DNA from: Silvanigrellales bacterium
GTDB lineage: Bacteria; Bdellovibrionota_B; Oligoflexia; Silvanigrellales; Silvanigrellaceae
Assembly (NCBI GenBank): GCA_020247005.1
Contig: JADCJN010000043.1
Span: 1-41,909, forward strand
Direction: 5' to 3'
Length of the DNA: 41,909 nt
Part shown: one piece after another, positions 15,153 through 24,077 of the stretch
How the letters are laid out: every line of letters begins with the position of its first letter
How positions within the stretch are numbered: the stretch's first letter is position 1
Position numbers and translations under genes: made by a program
Notes under the pieces: generated by a model
The model's input: the letters and a program-made list of their open reading frames with translations, nothing else
Database searches by the model: none
What the model was told of the DNA's origin: nothing

Positions 15153-16208
15153 TCACTTCCCGCTCGCGTAGCGTCCAACGATGCCCCTTCTAAAGAGGGT
15201 CTCAACCCCTTTGCCAGCCGATGTTCCCGGAGAGCCGTAGAGTCGGCTGCAACGTGTGGCGGCGTGCGCGACATCCGCTGCATGGATGGCGGCCGTCGCG
15301 CATCCTTCGAGCGCAAACACTTCTACGGCCTTTGCGGTGAGCAAGGCGTCAGCTCCTTTCGCGAAGGCGTTTGCCACGGCTGCAGCGTTCGGACATCCTT
15401 TTCCTTCCGTGCCCCCGTCCACCATGGCCGACGAGACCAGTTCAACAATCGCGCCCACGCCATAGTTTGTATAGACGGATTCAAGAATGCAGGCCGCTGC
15501 TTGCGCCTTTCGCGCATTGCCGGCAGTGCGAATCCTGATGTCTTCGAGGTCATTTGAGAGGCTGCTGCCGGCAGGTGTTCGGTGGCGGGCCGGAACGCGT
15601 GTCGCCATCCAGAGCGAGAGATTGAACCCAGAATCGTCTTCCCAACGGCTGCCCAAAGCACCGCCATGCGTGGCTGGATGTGCCGATGTGCCTCTGGCAA
15701 AGAAGCTGAGAGCGAGGGTTTTTCCATGGTGCGTTGCTCGCTCCTCGTAAGGTGTGAGCGCGCCGGGCAAAAAGGGAGACTTCACGTCGAGACGTGAAGC
15801 GAAAGGAACCTCGATGCGCGCGAGCCCCGGAAAAAGAGAGCGAAAGCCGCCTAGTGCGCCTTCGGTCGAGGCTTTTCCGTGGAGGGTGGACGACAGGCAC
15901 ACGTCCCTTGGCCCTCGTGGAGCGGGACTCAGGCAGGCAAGATTCGGGGAACCCTGCTTGGCTTCCGCCAAGAACACGTCCACATCCCTCTGTGTTACGT
16001 TCCATTCGGCCCGACTGCGCTCATGCCGAGAGAAGTGAGAAGGGGAATGGGCTGCCCGTTTTTCAAGGCTGAGGCGCTCAAGGCGGCTTTGCGTCATGTT
16101 TGCCACAAGGACAGTTCCGAACGCGACAACAAGAAACAGAGGAAGAACAAAGAGGGTTTCGAGGAGGGCCTGGCCTCGGCTACAGCGCAGGTCAAAGCGA
16201 TTTCTCAC
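15153..16208 (-). CDS. TadE-like minor pseudopilin
   Basis: A 351-aa protein with a pseudopilin N-terminus. After SRG comes QALLETLFVLPLFLVVAFG, so cleavage between Gly and Gln would put Glu at +5, the usual rule for Tad prepilins. The remainder is a large periplasmic part with scattered Cys residues (for example ACILES, GKGCPN, EGCATA, ATRCSRL). TadE/TadG proteins are minor pilins needed for Flp pilus assembly. It is the last gene of the minus-strand Tad operon and overlaps the preceding gene by 17 bases. The large C-terminal domain is not recognised and could be an adhesin tip. Confidence 0.75.
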   Translation of the reverse strand: MRNRFDLRCSRGQALLETLFVLPLFLVVAFGTVLVANMTQSRLERLSLEKRAAHSPSHFSRHERSRAEWNVTQRDVDVFLAEAKQGSPNLACLSPAPRGPRDVCLSSTLHGKASTEGALGGFRSLFPGLARIEVPFASRLDVKSPFLPGALTPYEERATHHGKTLALSFFARGTSAHPATHGGALGSRWEDDSGFNLSLWMATRVPARHRTPAGSSLSNDLEDIRIRTAGNARKAQAAACILESVYTNYGVGAIVELVSSAMVDGGTEGKGCPNAAAVANAFAKGADALLTAKAVEVFALEGCATAAIHAADVAHAATRCSRLYGSPGTSAGKGVETLFRRGIVGRYASGK

Positions 16209-17136
16209 GTCGAACCTCGCTTGGAAACGCGGCCCAAGAGGGGCTCAGCAGAGCCGCTGCAGAGTCTGCCAAGGGGTGCTCGCAAACGACTTCGACGCGA
16301 AAACGGGCCCTTGGAGACATCGTCTGAATCCGAAGAATGCCCTGCCACGCCTGCTTCGCCCCTGGGCGCGGAAGAAACAGAGGGGGTGTCGGGATACCTT
16401 TTGCGAGCCTTTCCGAGGCAAAGGCCTGCCAGGCGCTGTCAAGTGAGAGGAGAGTCTCTCGGTTGCCCCGCTGTGCGAGCATGTGGCCCGCTAACTCAAA
16501 AGCGCACCGATCGGCATTGAACGAAAACGACGTTGCCCCTGCAAACGTCTTGGTGAGCAACGCCAACAAGGGAAAGGACAGGGCCTGACCATTTCCCCAG
16601 TGCTTGCCCACCTTGCAGAAAGCGTCTCCGATCGAATGCTCCTGGAGGGTCGCCAGAAAACCGGGGCTTCTGGCTTCGACGGCTGCAAGAATTTCGGAAT
16701 TGCGCACCAAGAGCGTCCCTGCGGATTCAAAGTGGCGAGAGGATCTCAGACTCAGGGCGTTTCGGAAAAACGCATAGGCCGCGTCTTTCGCAAGAGAGGC
16801 TCGGCCCTCTTGGGTCTTGTTGTAGGGTCTCGTGGCTGCCGACAGCAGACTGCCTTCCGCGAACTCGAGCTGCGCTCGCAAGGCCCCTCCGAGGTGCCAA
16901 AGCACGAGCGACTGATTCATGGCGACCTCATTGAGCCTGGCGGCCTGGAGGGAAGATTCCTTCAACAATGCGTCGCGTGTGGTGTCGAGGTCTTCCAAAG
17001 CGGCCACATCTTCGAAGGCGACCCGCATCAGTGCGGTGGCAACAATGGCGGCCAAGAGAAGAAACAACGCGCCCCCCAGAAGCATTTGCCCGCGTTCGTG
17101 ATCAGAGAGCAGGAATGCCCGACAGTTTTTTCTCAT
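16192..17136 (-). CDS. TadG-like pseudopilin
   Basis: A 314-aa protein starting at 17136, which overlaps the stop of the previous gene by four bases (ATGA). The open frame continues further upstream, but that extension has atypical Arg/Cys-rich composition and lies over another gene. The N-terminus HERGQMLLGGALFLLLAAIVATALM is a Tad-type class III-like leader plus helix, but position +5 is Gly instead of Glu, as in many TadG proteins. The periplasmic part, with conserved-looking Cys residues, is not recognised. Confidence 0.7.
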   Translation of the reverse strand: MRKNCRAFLLSDHERGQMLLGGALFLLLAAIVATALMRVAFEDVAALEDLDTTRDALLKESSLQAARLNEVAMNQSLVLWHLGGALRAQLEFAEGSLLSAATRPYNKTQEGRASLAKDAAYAFFRNALSLRSSRHFESAGTLLVRNSEILAAVEARSPGFLATLQEHSIGDAFCKVGKHWGNGQALSFPLLALLTKTFAGATSFSFNADRCAFELAGHMLAQRGNRETLLSLDSAWQAFASERLAKGIPTPPLFLPRPGAKQAWQGILRIQTMSPRARFRVEVVCEHPLADSAAALLSPSWAAFPSEVRREKSL

Positions 17137-17858
17137 GGCAGGCCTCGCCGTTGGGGAGAATCGAAAAGTTTCGGAGTTTCTGAAAAAAGAAGGTTCCATG
17201 AGGGGGCGAGGCCCGCGCCGTGGCCAGCAAACATCCCTTGCGCAGGCTCTGGGACGTTCACCAACGGAACATGTTCGGGCAACGCAAGACCTTGCCGAAA
17301 CACGGACACACTCGCGGGCAGTTCGATGGTGCTTGAGGCTTCCAGACGCCAGGCGAAGCCGGAAGGAGAGGCTCGAAACCGTCCCCCGCAATCTCGCGAC
17401 TTCGTACCTGGACTGGCTTGCTTTGCCTGCATTGAAGACGGGGGTGACGCAGATCCTTCTTTGCCGCCTGAAGAACTCCAGGGAAGGAACAGGAGGGGCA
17501 CGCAGACGTGTGTTCGCAAAGTGAGGGTGTCACCTTTTTTGTCGAAGAACAGGCGTCCTTCGGGAAGTGAAGGCTTGGAGGTGCCAAAGGCTGGGGCGTA
17601 TCCTGGAAACGCGCCCACGTGCGCGAGCACATCGCTCTCAATGGCCCTGGCAAAGACAGAGTTCAGGTCGGGTTCATTTGAATCACTTTTCCTTTCCCAA
17701 CCTCGCTGCTCAACGTGAACCCATCGAAGAGAGAGGGAGCGCGCGGCATCTTGCGTTGCCGTCTGAAGAACGATGCTGAGGGCCGAGAGCCTGGCAACCT
17801 CAATGACGAGTGCTGTGAGTGCAAGAAGCGCCGGAAGGCACAGGACGGTTTCCACCAT
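17133..17858 (-). CDS. TadE-like pilus assembly protein
   Basis: A 241-aa protein beginning MVETVLCLPALLALTALVIEV, one N-terminal helix followed by a periplasmic domain. The helix resembles TadE-family proteins but no Gly-containing leader precedes it. The start is fixed because the stop codon of the upstream gene lies in the same frame nine bases before the ATG, with GAGGAG as the ribosome site. A Ser/Gly-rich middle (about 125-155) splits the periplasmic part. It is one of three consecutive pseudopilin-type genes. Confidence 0.68.
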   Translation of the reverse strand: MVETVLCLPALLALTALVIEVARLSALSIVLQTATQDAARSLSLRWVHVEQRGWERKSDSNEPDLNSVFARAIESDVLAHVGAFPGYAPAFGTSKPSLPEGRLFFDKKGDTLTLRTHVCVPLLFLPWSSSGGKEGSASPPSSMQAKQASPGTKSRDCGGRFRASPSGFAWRLEASSTIELPASVSVFRQGLALPEHVPLVNVPEPAQGMFAGHGAGLAPSWNLLFSETPKLFDSPQRRGLP

Positions 17859-17864
17859 GTGAGT

Positions 17865-18569
17865 TCACTCCTCATTTCGCTTCGCGGGCGCTTTTGCGTC
17901 CGGAAGAAAAAAGCGAGAGATCCGCGAACCAGACAACGGGCTTCCCGAGTGCACGCGAACGGGGTTCGCCCTCCCCTTTGAAGGCGCTCGGACGGTGGCA
18001 CTCTCGACCTGCGCCACCGTTGAAGTGGGTGTTGTGTTCGGTGCCATGGTTGAAAAAGTGGCTGGGAGGGACTTGGGCAGCGAGACTTGGGCTTTGATGG
18101 GAGCCGTGTGAAGGGTGGCTGCAAGGTGCTGCACCTGAAGCGCTTTTTTGTCGAGTTGAAACGCGGGTGCAAGAGCGGTTCGAGGTGGAAAACCACAGTT
18201 TCCGAAAAGAAAGAGGGCGAAAGACGTAACAACGAGGGGAAGGTGGCGTGCCTGTTCGAGCAGAAACGCCCGAAAAGCGGGGTTCCACAGAAGGTTTTTC
18301 ACTCCCACCAGCTCGAATGCGGGCGCATGGCGTCCTGGGCTCGCTTGCGCGAGACTGGGGGACGTTTCGCTCGGCAAAAAGACCCAAGTTTCGTCTTCCC
18401 ATGGAAATGGTTCGCCGACGAGCACTGACGTCCTCCGCTTCCTTCCCAGAACGAGAACATGCTGTCCTCGGTGTTCCCAAGAAAGGCACGGGAATGCTTG
18501 GGGGCGAAGGCTGCCTTGCTTGCAAAGAATGTGAGAGAAAACCTCCGAGCGCGAGTTTTCAGGTTGCAC
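17865..18569 (-). CDS. Unknown Tad-locus protein, possible FHA-like domain plus one helix
   Basis: A 234-aa protein from a GTG start that overlaps the stop of the upstream gene by 11 bases. A second GTG at 18425 has a much better ribosome site (GGAGG six bases upstream) and would give 186 aa, so the start is uncertain. The N-terminal part contains WVFLPSETSPS and GRHAPAFELVGV, which looks like a degenerate FHA-type beta sandwich and parallels VYFPSTEATL in the upstream gene. A single helix (LPLVVTSFALFLFGNCGF, about 110-128) leads to a Pro/Ser/Thr-rich region. Its place in the Tad operon suggests a membrane-spanning assembly factor. No named family was recognised. Confidence 0.6.
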   Translation of the reverse strand: MQPENSRSEVFSHILCKQGSLRPQAFPCLSWEHRGQHVLVLGRKRRTSVLVGEPFPWEDETWVFLPSETSPSLAQASPGRHAPAFELVGVKNLLWNPAFRAFLLEQARHLPLVVTSFALFLFGNCGFPPRTALAPAFQLDKKALQVQHLAATLHTAPIKAQVSLPKSLPATFSTMAPNTTPTSTVAQVESATVRAPSKGRANPVRVHSGSPLSGSRISRFFLPDAKAPAKRNEE

Positions 18570-19347
18570 TGTCGGTCACCACACGAGCACGTGAACACAA
18601 GATGTCGAGATCGGGCGGAGACACAAGGACGTCGCTTAAGGCTGCAGAATCTCCTGGGATCACCAGAAAATCGCCTGCTTTTGCTGCGTAAACTTTCGCC
18701 GAACCACAGCTTCCTTCAGACGTCAGTCGCCTTCGGACGAGGGAGCCGTTTAAATACTCAAGGGCGTCGGCCCAAGCAGCGGGCGTCAACAGGAAGGCGT
18801 GTTCTCCATCAGCAACGTGAGAGGGCATTTTCAAGAACGCGAACGCGGGGAGTTCTGGGAGGAGGAATGTTTTCGCTTTTGCGAAAGGGAGGCTCTCAGG
18901 GACCTTCTTCTTCAAGAACACGTCAAAACGAAACGGCGCTTTGAAGTCGTATCCCGCATAGGAAGGTGCCGCTTCCTTTTTCAGAAGGACGGGAGGTTCT
19001 TGTAAGGGAGCTGTTGTGGCAGACCACAGGAAAATGCCCCCCAGAAAGAGAAGGCGTGTGGGGCATACTTTGCATCCTCGTGCGGGTTGGACTGAATGCG
19101 TCTTCGTGCCGCTCGCAAGTCGTGACTGAAGTGACACCGACGCCTGTCGCAGCTTTGCGCAGAGCCTCGCGAGCCGAGCGGATCGCACGAGAACGTGTCC
19201 GTGATTTTTTCCGTGAGTCTGAACGCACGGAGCGTTGAGTGTGGCCTCGGTCGAAGGAAAGTACACATGGCCCTCGCGTCGACCGTGTGGTTGTCGATGA
19301 GAAAAAAGCAGGACGAAACCGGAAACCGAGTCGATGTGAATTTGCAT
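18559..19347 (-). CDS. Unknown Tad-locus protein with one transmembrane helix
   Basis: A 262-aa protein starting 14 bases after the secretin stop, with AAGGAA upstream. Residues 1 to about 90 are basic and predicted cytoplasmic, with HGRREGHVYFPSTEATL, a pattern reminiscent of FHA domains. A helix RLLFLGGIFLWSATTAP lies at about 97-113. The periplasmic part has FKAPFRFDVFLKKK and ends with AKAGDFLVIPGDSAALSDVLVSPP. The order (cytoplasmic domain, helix, periplasmic domain) and the shared PS-E motif suggest it is a distant paralogue of the next gene. The function is not recognised; the secretin neighbour suggests a pilotin- or alignment-type role, which is only inference. Confidence 0.65.
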   Translation of the reverse strand: MQIHIDSVSGFVLLFSHRQPHGRREGHVYFPSTEATLNAPCVQTHGKNHGHVLVRSARLARLCAKLRQASVSLQSRLASGTKTHSVQPARGCKVCPTRLLFLGGIFLWSATTAPLQEPPVLLKKEAAPSYAGYDFKAPFRFDVFLKKKVPESLPFAKAKTFLLPELPAFAFLKMPSHVADGEHAFLLTPAAWADALEYLNGSLVRRRLTSEGSCGSAKVYAAKAGDFLVIPGDSAALSDVLVSPPDLDILCSRARVVTDSAT

Positions 19348-19361
19348 AGGAGACTGTTCCT

Positions 19362-20840
19362 TCAGTCGGTGAGGGAGCCGAAGGTGAGCTTCGACGACGC
19401 CTTGTATTTTTCGCCGAAGTCATTGGCTGAGAGCGTGCGACGACGCGTGGCCTCCACTGCCACCCAGAGTTCCGACTCTTCTTCCCGGAACGCTCTGCTT
19501 TTAAAGAGTTCGCCAAGGATGGGGAGACTGCCCAGAAAGGGCATTTTTTCGACACGCTTGGAATCTCGATTTTGAACAAGCCCGGTAAACACGCATGCTT
19601 GTGATTCTTGAAGAGAAATTTTGGTGTCTATTTTGCGCGTACGAAAGCCTGGCACACCTCCTACGGTGTTGCTTTCGTCAACCTCACTGACTTCCAGAAT
19701 GATGTCGAGCCAGAGCGTGTCTTCCGACTGTCGGCGAGGCGTTGCGTGAAAGAGGATTCCGTAGGGCTTGAACTCCACGCGCGTTGTCGATTCCGAACCT
19801 CCCGCGTTTTGAACCGTGGGAACGGGCATTTCTCCGCCAGCCAGAAACGACGCCTTCTCACCTGTGCGTGTGAGAATGACAGGCTTTGCGAGCAGCCGCG
19901 AACCCTCGTTTTGCTGCAAAGCCTGAAGCAGCACATTGATGGGTGCAATTTGAAAAGAAGGCGCGAGGCTTTTGGAATGGAAAGATGCCGAGGCACCGAA
20001 CGGTGACTGAAGACCGGAGCCTCGGACCCCAAAGGCAAGGCGTTCGTTTTTTGCGACTTCCAGAAACTGAAGGGAAATTTGCACCGTGTCATTGTCGCCA
20101 AACGAGGTTGACGTGGAGTCCAAAATGCCTGGCACGAGCGCTTTCAATAAGGCAACGGCTCTCTTTCTGCCCTCGTCGGTGAGTGCTGTTCCTTTGAGTG
20201 TGTAAAAGCCCCCTGAAACCTCGATACGAAGGCTTTTTTCTCCGAGCGCCTTCAACAGGGATCCGAGACGACGAACAACCGCACCTTGCAGAGCAGGGGG
20301 GATTTCGAATGCAGGGACAATTTGTTCATTCGCGACCCGCGCAACTGTTTCAAGGGTTTCGAAATCACGCAGCGAGGAGAGTGTTCCCAAAAGAACGACT
20401 CGGCCTTCATCGACCACGAACTCGATCCCTTTGATTTTAGCCAAGGCTGCAGTGATGCGAGCCATTGAAGACGATGCCAGCGGCGGAGGTGCAACACCCG
20501 CCCCCCGCGTTCCGCTCTCAACCCTCACAAGGTACTGCACACTCTTTCCATCGAGATAGGTGATGGTGAGGTAGGATTCTCCCGCGGTCTTTCCCTGAAT
20601 TCCCACCTTGTTTGTGAGACCGATGCGACTGACGTCGATGGCTTCAGGAGCCGAAATATCAATGAAACGGGGAGGAGCTCCGAGATCGAGAGACAAGGTG
20701 TTTCCTGCTTTGAGCCGCAACGTGCGAAAATTCTTGCTAGAGGCCATGGCCTGTGGGGTGCCCAGAGTGAGCGTGGCTCCCCTTGGCTGAAAAAGGCCTA
20801 GGCAGGCCAGGAGAATGAATGACAACAAACTTCGGCGCAT
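19362..20840 (-). CDS. cpaC: Tad pilus secretin CpaC/RcpA
   Basis: The outer-membrane channel of the Tad (Flp) pilus, 492 aa. It has a signal peptide ([19 protein letters not shown]), then a BON/N0-like region with [20 protein letters not shown] and [11 protein letters not shown]. The secretin core contains [44 protein letters not shown], and the C-terminal [19 protein letters not shown]. These are classic type II/IV secretin blocks in the short form used by Tad systems. The start at 20840 has GAGG nine bases upstream; a GTG at 20855 is also in frame. It is the first gene of the minus-strand Tad operon. Confidence 0.95.
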   Translation of the reverse strand: MRRSLLSFILLACLGLFQPRGATLTLGTPQAMASSKNFRTLRLKAGNTLSLDLGAPPRFIDISAPEAIDVSRIGLTNKVGIQGKTAGESYLTITYLDGKSVQYLVRVESGTRGAGVAPPPLASSSMARITAALAKIKGIEFVVDEGRVVLLGTLSSLRDFETLETVARVANEQIVPAFEIPPALQGAVVRRLGSLLKALGEKSLRIEVSGGFYTLKGTALTDEGRKRAVALLKALVPGILDSTSTSFGDNDTVQISLQFLEVAKNERLAFGVRGSGLQSPFGASASFHSKSLAPSFQIAPINVLLQALQQNEGSRLLAKPVILTRTGEKASFLAGGEMPVPTVQNAGGSESTTRVEFKPYGILFHATPRRQSEDTLWLDIILEVSEVDESNTVGGVPGFRTRKIDTKISLQESQACVFTGLVQNRDSKRVEKMPFLGSLPILGELFKSRAFREEESELWVAVEATRRRTLSANDFGEKYKASSKLTFGSLTD

Positions 20841-20860
20841 CGTGTCGTTCCTCACTGCCG

Positions 20861-20910
20861 GACATCGTTAGACATTGTTGAACATGGATAGACTTTGTTG
20901 GTCCCTGTCG
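20861..20910. repeat. Tandem 10-bp repeats between the divergent Tad operons
   Basis: Five consecutive 10-base units matching GACATTGTTG: GACATCGTTA, GACATTGTTG, AACATGGATA, GACTTTGTTG and a weaker GTCCCTGTCG. The spacing is about one DNA helical turn, so a protein would bind the same face each time. The array lies 21-70 bases upstream of the cpaC ATG and about 140-190 bases upstream of flp. It is a good candidate for a regulator-binding array controlling both Tad operons. Confidence 0.65.
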
Positions 20911-20911
20911 G

Positions 20912-20925
20912 AGTTGAAATCAACT
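20912..20925. promoter_or_regulatory. Inverted repeat AGTTGA-AA-TCAACT, possible operator
   Basis: Two perfect 6-base arms separated by AA, immediately after the tandem repeat array. The rest of the intergenic region up to flp shows no clear -35/-10 pair. Confidence 0.4.
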
Positions 20926-21051
20926 TCCTGCCGGCTGTCGATAAGATGCGCGGGCGATGCTTTTTTTGCGCCTCAGTGATCATTTTCCGTGCATGCTCTT
21001 TGCTTCATGCCCGTCTCCTGTGAGTCGATTGCCGACAAAGGAGATTCCCAT

Positions 21052-21417
21052 ATGAGTTTTCAAAAGATTTGTTTCGCACGCATGTTAAGTTCGATTCTTC
21101 CTCTGCGAGCACGCCCTTTAGACCTTTCCAAGCCAACGGAACGAGGACAAGGACTGACGGAGTATGCCGTCCTCATTAGTCTTGTAGGAGTGGCCTGCAT
21201 AGCCGCCATGGCGCTCTTTGGAGGTGCGCTCCAGGGACGCATTTCATCGCTCGTCGCTGCCATTGCTGGGGAAGATCGTTCTCGGATTGAGGAAGGAAAC
21301 GCCACCGCGCGAAGCGCCTCCGAAAAACTTCGAACACGATCGAAAAAAGTCGATGGCATGAAAGTGAATACCGACCAAACAAGTGGTGAAGTCATCGACA
21401 CAGAAAGCCTCCAATGA
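21052..21417 (+). CDS. flp: Flp-type major pilin
   Basis: A 121-aa pilin, the subunit of the Tad pilus fibre. The start at 21052 has AAAGGAG about eight bases upstream. The leader ends TERG, followed by QGLTEYAVLISLVGVACIAAMALFG. Cleavage after Gly puts Glu at +5 and Tyr at +6, the hallmark of type IVb/Flp pilins. The leader of about 30 residues is longer than usual, and a hydrophilic tail of about 50 residues after the helix is also longer than in typical Flp (50-80 aa total). It is the first gene of the plus-strand Tad operon and overlaps cpaB by four bases. Confidence 0.93.
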   Translation: MSFQKICFARMLSSILPLRARPLDLSKPTERGQGLTEYAVLISLVGVACIAAMALFGGALQGRISSLVAAIAGEDRSRIEEGNATARSASEKLRTRSKKVDGMKVNTDQTSGEVIDTESLQ

Positions 21418-22286
21418 AGGAGCAGCTCGACCTCACCATCGATTCAGGTTCGCAGGAGCGACACCCGTCGATTGGCCCAAGTGCTCGACTGCTGCCGCTC
21501 GCACTGGCTGTCCTTGCAGCGCTTGCGCAAGGGCTGGTCGTTTTTCGTTGCGCGTCCGCGGCTCATGGTGATGGCGATTTCACACGCATTGCCGTGAGCC
21601 GCGGTCTCAAACGTGGGCAAGTGCTTTCTGCAGATAATGTCTCATTTTCTATACGGGTTGCGGCTGCTGATGCCACAGCTTCTGGGACCTTCCTAACTGA
21701 AAGTGATTTTCAAGAATTTGAAGGACGTTACCTGACTGAAGATTTTCCCAAAGGCACTCCATTGACACGTTCGCGGACTTCGGAGGTCCCTGTCCTTCCG
21801 CTCGATGTTGAAGGCATCCCTCCGGGCCAGGTTCTCTTTCCTGTGCCTGTGAAGCTCGGCGCCCTCGCGAGGCTTCTTTCGCCTGGTCAGCGTGTCGATG
21901 TTTTGGCCCACATGACTCTTCCTGACGTGGGTGCTGTCACCGAAACTCTTCTTGAAGCCGTGCCACTGGTGGGCATCGGAGAAAGTGAAGACGCCGATGG
22001 GAGGGCCCGAGGCGACGTCGTGTCGTTTCATTTGCGTCCCGAAGAGATGAAGCTCCTGGTACACGCGCAGAAATTTTCCGAGTTCCACCTCGCCCTCAGA
22101 AATCCGAAGGAGGTTGCTGCAGGCGGAAAAAATGTGGCCATGACGTTGAGTCGTTTCCTTGCGAACCCACGCATCCAGCAAGCCCTCTCGTCAGACGTCT
22201 TCCGAATCCGCAATGGAGCGCCTCCCGGTGCAGACTCCGAGAAAGGAGGCGAAAGTGATCGCTCTCTCCCCCTGCAGCCGCGTTGA
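21414..22286 (+). CDS. cpaB: Tad pilus assembly protein CpaB/RcpC
   Basis: A 290-aa periplasmic protein anchored by one helix (ARLLPLALAVLAALAQGLVVF, about 24-44). A SAF-type domain follows (VSRGLKRGQVLSADNVSF and DFPKGTPLTRS), then the RcpC/CpaB domain with PVPVKLGALARLLSPGQRVDVLAH. The family helps assemble or gate the CpaC secretin and has been linked to pilin modification and beta-clip binding of peptidoglycan. The start overlaps the flp stop (ATGA). Confidence 0.93.
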   Translation: MKEQLDLTIDSGSQERHPSIGPSARLLPLALAVLAALAQGLVVFRCASAAHGDGDFTRIAVSRGLKRGQVLSADNVSFSIRVAAADATASGTFLTESDFQEFEGRYLTEDFPKGTPLTRSRTSEVPVLPLDVEGIPPGQVLFPVPVKLGALARLLSPGQRVDVLAHMTLPDVGAVTETLLEAVPLVGIGESEDADGRARGDVVSFHLRPEEMKLLVHAQKFSEFHLALRNPKEVAAGGKNVAMTLSRFLANPRIQQALSSDVFRIRNGAPPGADSEKGGESDRSLPLQPR

Positions 22287-22572
22287 ATTCAGCAGGCATT
22301 CCCATCGAAAAGAACAAGGTGAGGGTTTGGCAGGAGCCGTTCTCATGGCCGCCCTTTTTGCAGCGGCATGCGTCTTTCTTTTGTCGCTCGTAGAACCGGC
22401 CTTCGCGCCCGAGGAAAACCCGAACGGTCCTTTCTCGCAAACTGCATTTCGGTTCACAGGCACACTGCCTTCCGCGGGACAATGGCAAAATTTGTTGAAG
22501 GCGACGTTGCCGACTTCAAACACACTCCCCGCTTCACCGCACTCGGCACGCGGGGAGGGCGCTCAGCCATGA
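22255..22572 (+). CDS. Small exported or membrane protein between cpaB and tadA
   Basis: A 105-aa protein from a GTG start with a strong ribosome site (AAAGGAGG, five bases upstream) that lies inside cpaB; it overlaps cpaB by 32 bases and tadA by four (ATGA). The N-terminal 20 residues are basic. A hydrophobic segment LAGAVLMAALFAAACVFLLSL follows and ends AFA-PEEN, which would suit signal peptidase or act as an anchor. The short rest is Pro/Ser-rich. No family was recognised. Position and coupling make it a likely Tad component, possibly a minor pilin-like protein. Confidence 0.7.
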   Translation: MIALSPCSRVEFSRHSHRKEQGEGLAGAVLMAALFAAACVFLLSLVEPAFAPEENPNGPFSQTAFRFTGTLPSAGQWQNLLKATLPTSNTLPASPHSARGEGAQP

Positions 22573-24077
22573 GTTCGATGCCCTTGTGGAGCCTTCGGCT
22601 TGTTGGCAAAGAAACGTCTCTTGCCTTTGAACCAGGCGCGCACCTCGTCTTTGGTTCCCATGAGTCGTGCGATGTGCGGCTACCTGCGCGATGCGCACCC
22701 ATCGAGGCGACTTTGGTCGCAGGTGTTCCGTTTTGCGCGCTCGAGTCTGGCAGTGAGCGACGCACACTCCTTTCGGGTACCCGATTTTCAGTCGCGTCGG
22801 GTGTCGAATTTCATCTCGAAGGGAGCCAGTCGGCAAAGGCCCTTCTGGAAGACACTCGTCCCTCCTATGAACGAGCCTGCGCCCTGACACGAAACGAGCT
22901 CTTCCTGTCCTTGGTCGAAAGCTTGCCTCAACTCCTGCGAGAAAACCCCTCGGCTCTCGACGACGTTCCTCAGGAGAACGACTTTGGTTTGCTCAGTGTG
23001 CTGTCGGCAAAAATCGATGTCCTTCTTGGCCCAGGCGCGCTTCCCTCTGAAGAAGCGTTTTTGCTTCATGGCGAGCTTTTGTGGTCTGCATGGGCTCGCC
23101 TGCGCGGACACGGCGCCCTGAGTGCGCTTCTTGCCAAGAGTGATGTCACCGAAATCATGGTTTTTGGAGCGGAGCGCTGCTATGTGGAGCGTGGCGGAAC
23201 TTTGGCGCCAGTCCCTTCGCCTTTCAAAAACGCTGCCGAACTGCGCGCGCTCATTGAGCGGATGGTGGCCCGAGCAGGACGCCGCATCGACGAAGCAAGT
23301 CCTGCATGCGACTGTCGATTGCCTGACGGGTCTCGCGTCCATGCAATTCTTCCTCCCCTTGCGGTCGATGGTCCGAGCCTCACCATACGGACGTTTCGAG
23401 CGAAGTTTCTGGGTGCCGATGCTCTTGTTTCCCTGGGCTCCGCCACCTCTGCGCAAATGTCCCTGCTCAAGGCCCTTGTGATGGATCGTCGCAATGTCAT
23501 TGTGGCCGGCGGCACAGGGACCGGAAAAACAACTCTTTTGAACGCGTTGTCGTCGTTCATTCCTGAAGAGGAGCGTGTTGTCACTATAGAAGACTCTGCG
23601 GAGTTGCAGCTTTCCCAGGCTCATGTCGTGCGTCTGGAAGCGAGGCAGCCGAACGTCGAGGGAAAAGGGGCGGTGCCCGTAAGAGAACTCGTTCGTCACG
23701 CCCTTCGCATGCGGCCCGACCGCATTGTTGTGGGCGAGTGTCGGGGCGGCGAGGCGCTGGACATGTTGCAGGCCATGAACACGGGGCACGACGGTAGTAT
23801 GACCACACTGCACGCAAACTCACCGCTCGACGCCCTGCGACGGCTTGAAACCCTCGTCCTTTTTTCCGGAGTCGACCTTCCTTTGCGTGCCATAAGGGAA
23901 CAGATCGCTTCCGCAGTTCAGGGCATCGTGTTTCTCGAAAGAACTCGGGAAGGTTCTCGGCGGGTGGCGAGCATTGCGGAGGTGAGTGGTCTTTCGGCGG
24001 ACGGTTCCTACGTTCTTGCAGAAAACACCCGATTTTTGGAGTCAGGAGCGAAGGTTTTGGCAGGAGCACACCCATGA
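22569..24077 (+). CDS. tadA: Tad pilus motor ATPase TadA with N-terminal FHA-like domain
   Basis: The secretion ATPase that powers Flp pilus extension and retraction, 502 aa. The start was set at 22569, overlapping the previous stop (ATGA); the open frame continues upstream into non-matching sequence. Residues 1 to about 85 look like a FHA-type domain ([15 protein letters not shown]), but the phosphothreonine-binding Arg, Ser and His are not kept. Then come the N-terminal and AAA+ domains of TadA: Walker [10 protein letters not shown] (about 314), Asp box [12 protein letters not shown], Walker [16 protein letters not shown], and His box [12 protein letters not shown] Cys replaces the usual Val in the Walker B block; the catalytic Glu is intact. 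It is followed by tadB with a 4-base overlap. Confidence 0.93.
   Translation: MSSMPLWSLRLVGKETSLAFEPGAHLVFGSHESCDVRLPARCAPIEATLVAGVPFCALESGSERRTLLSGTRFSVASGVEFHLEGSQSAKALLEDTRPSYERACALTRNELFLSLVESLPQLLRENPSALDDVPQENDFGLLSVLSAKIDVLLGPGALPSEEAFLLHGELLWSAWARLRGHGALSALLAKSDVTEIMVFGAERCYVERGGTLAPVPSPFKNAAELRALIERMVARAGRRIDEASPACDCRLPDGSRVHAILPPLAVDGPSLTIRTFRAKFLGADALVSLGSATSAQMSLLKALVMDRRNVIVAGGTGTGKTTLLNALSSFIPEEERVVTIEDSAELQLSQAHVVRLEARQPNVEGKGAVPVRELVRHALRMRPDRIVVGECRGGEALDMLQAMNTGHDGSMTTLHANSPLDALRRLETLVLFSGVDLPLRAIREQIASAVQGIVFLERTREGSRRVASIAEVSGLSADGSYVLAENTRFLESGAKVLAGAHP

Noticed and set aside
16600-17718. 372-aa open frame on the plus strand
   Set aside because: Antisense to two pseudopilin genes that fit the operon, with overlapping start and stop codons; no domain seen.
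20912-20942. Possible sigma-28 promoter before flp (GAAA ... GTCGATAA)
   Set aside because: The -10-like block matches partly but the spacing to the -35-like block is wrong by about three bases.
22788-23813. 341-aa open frame on the minus strand
   Set aside because: Antisense to tadA, which carries all the ATPase motifs.
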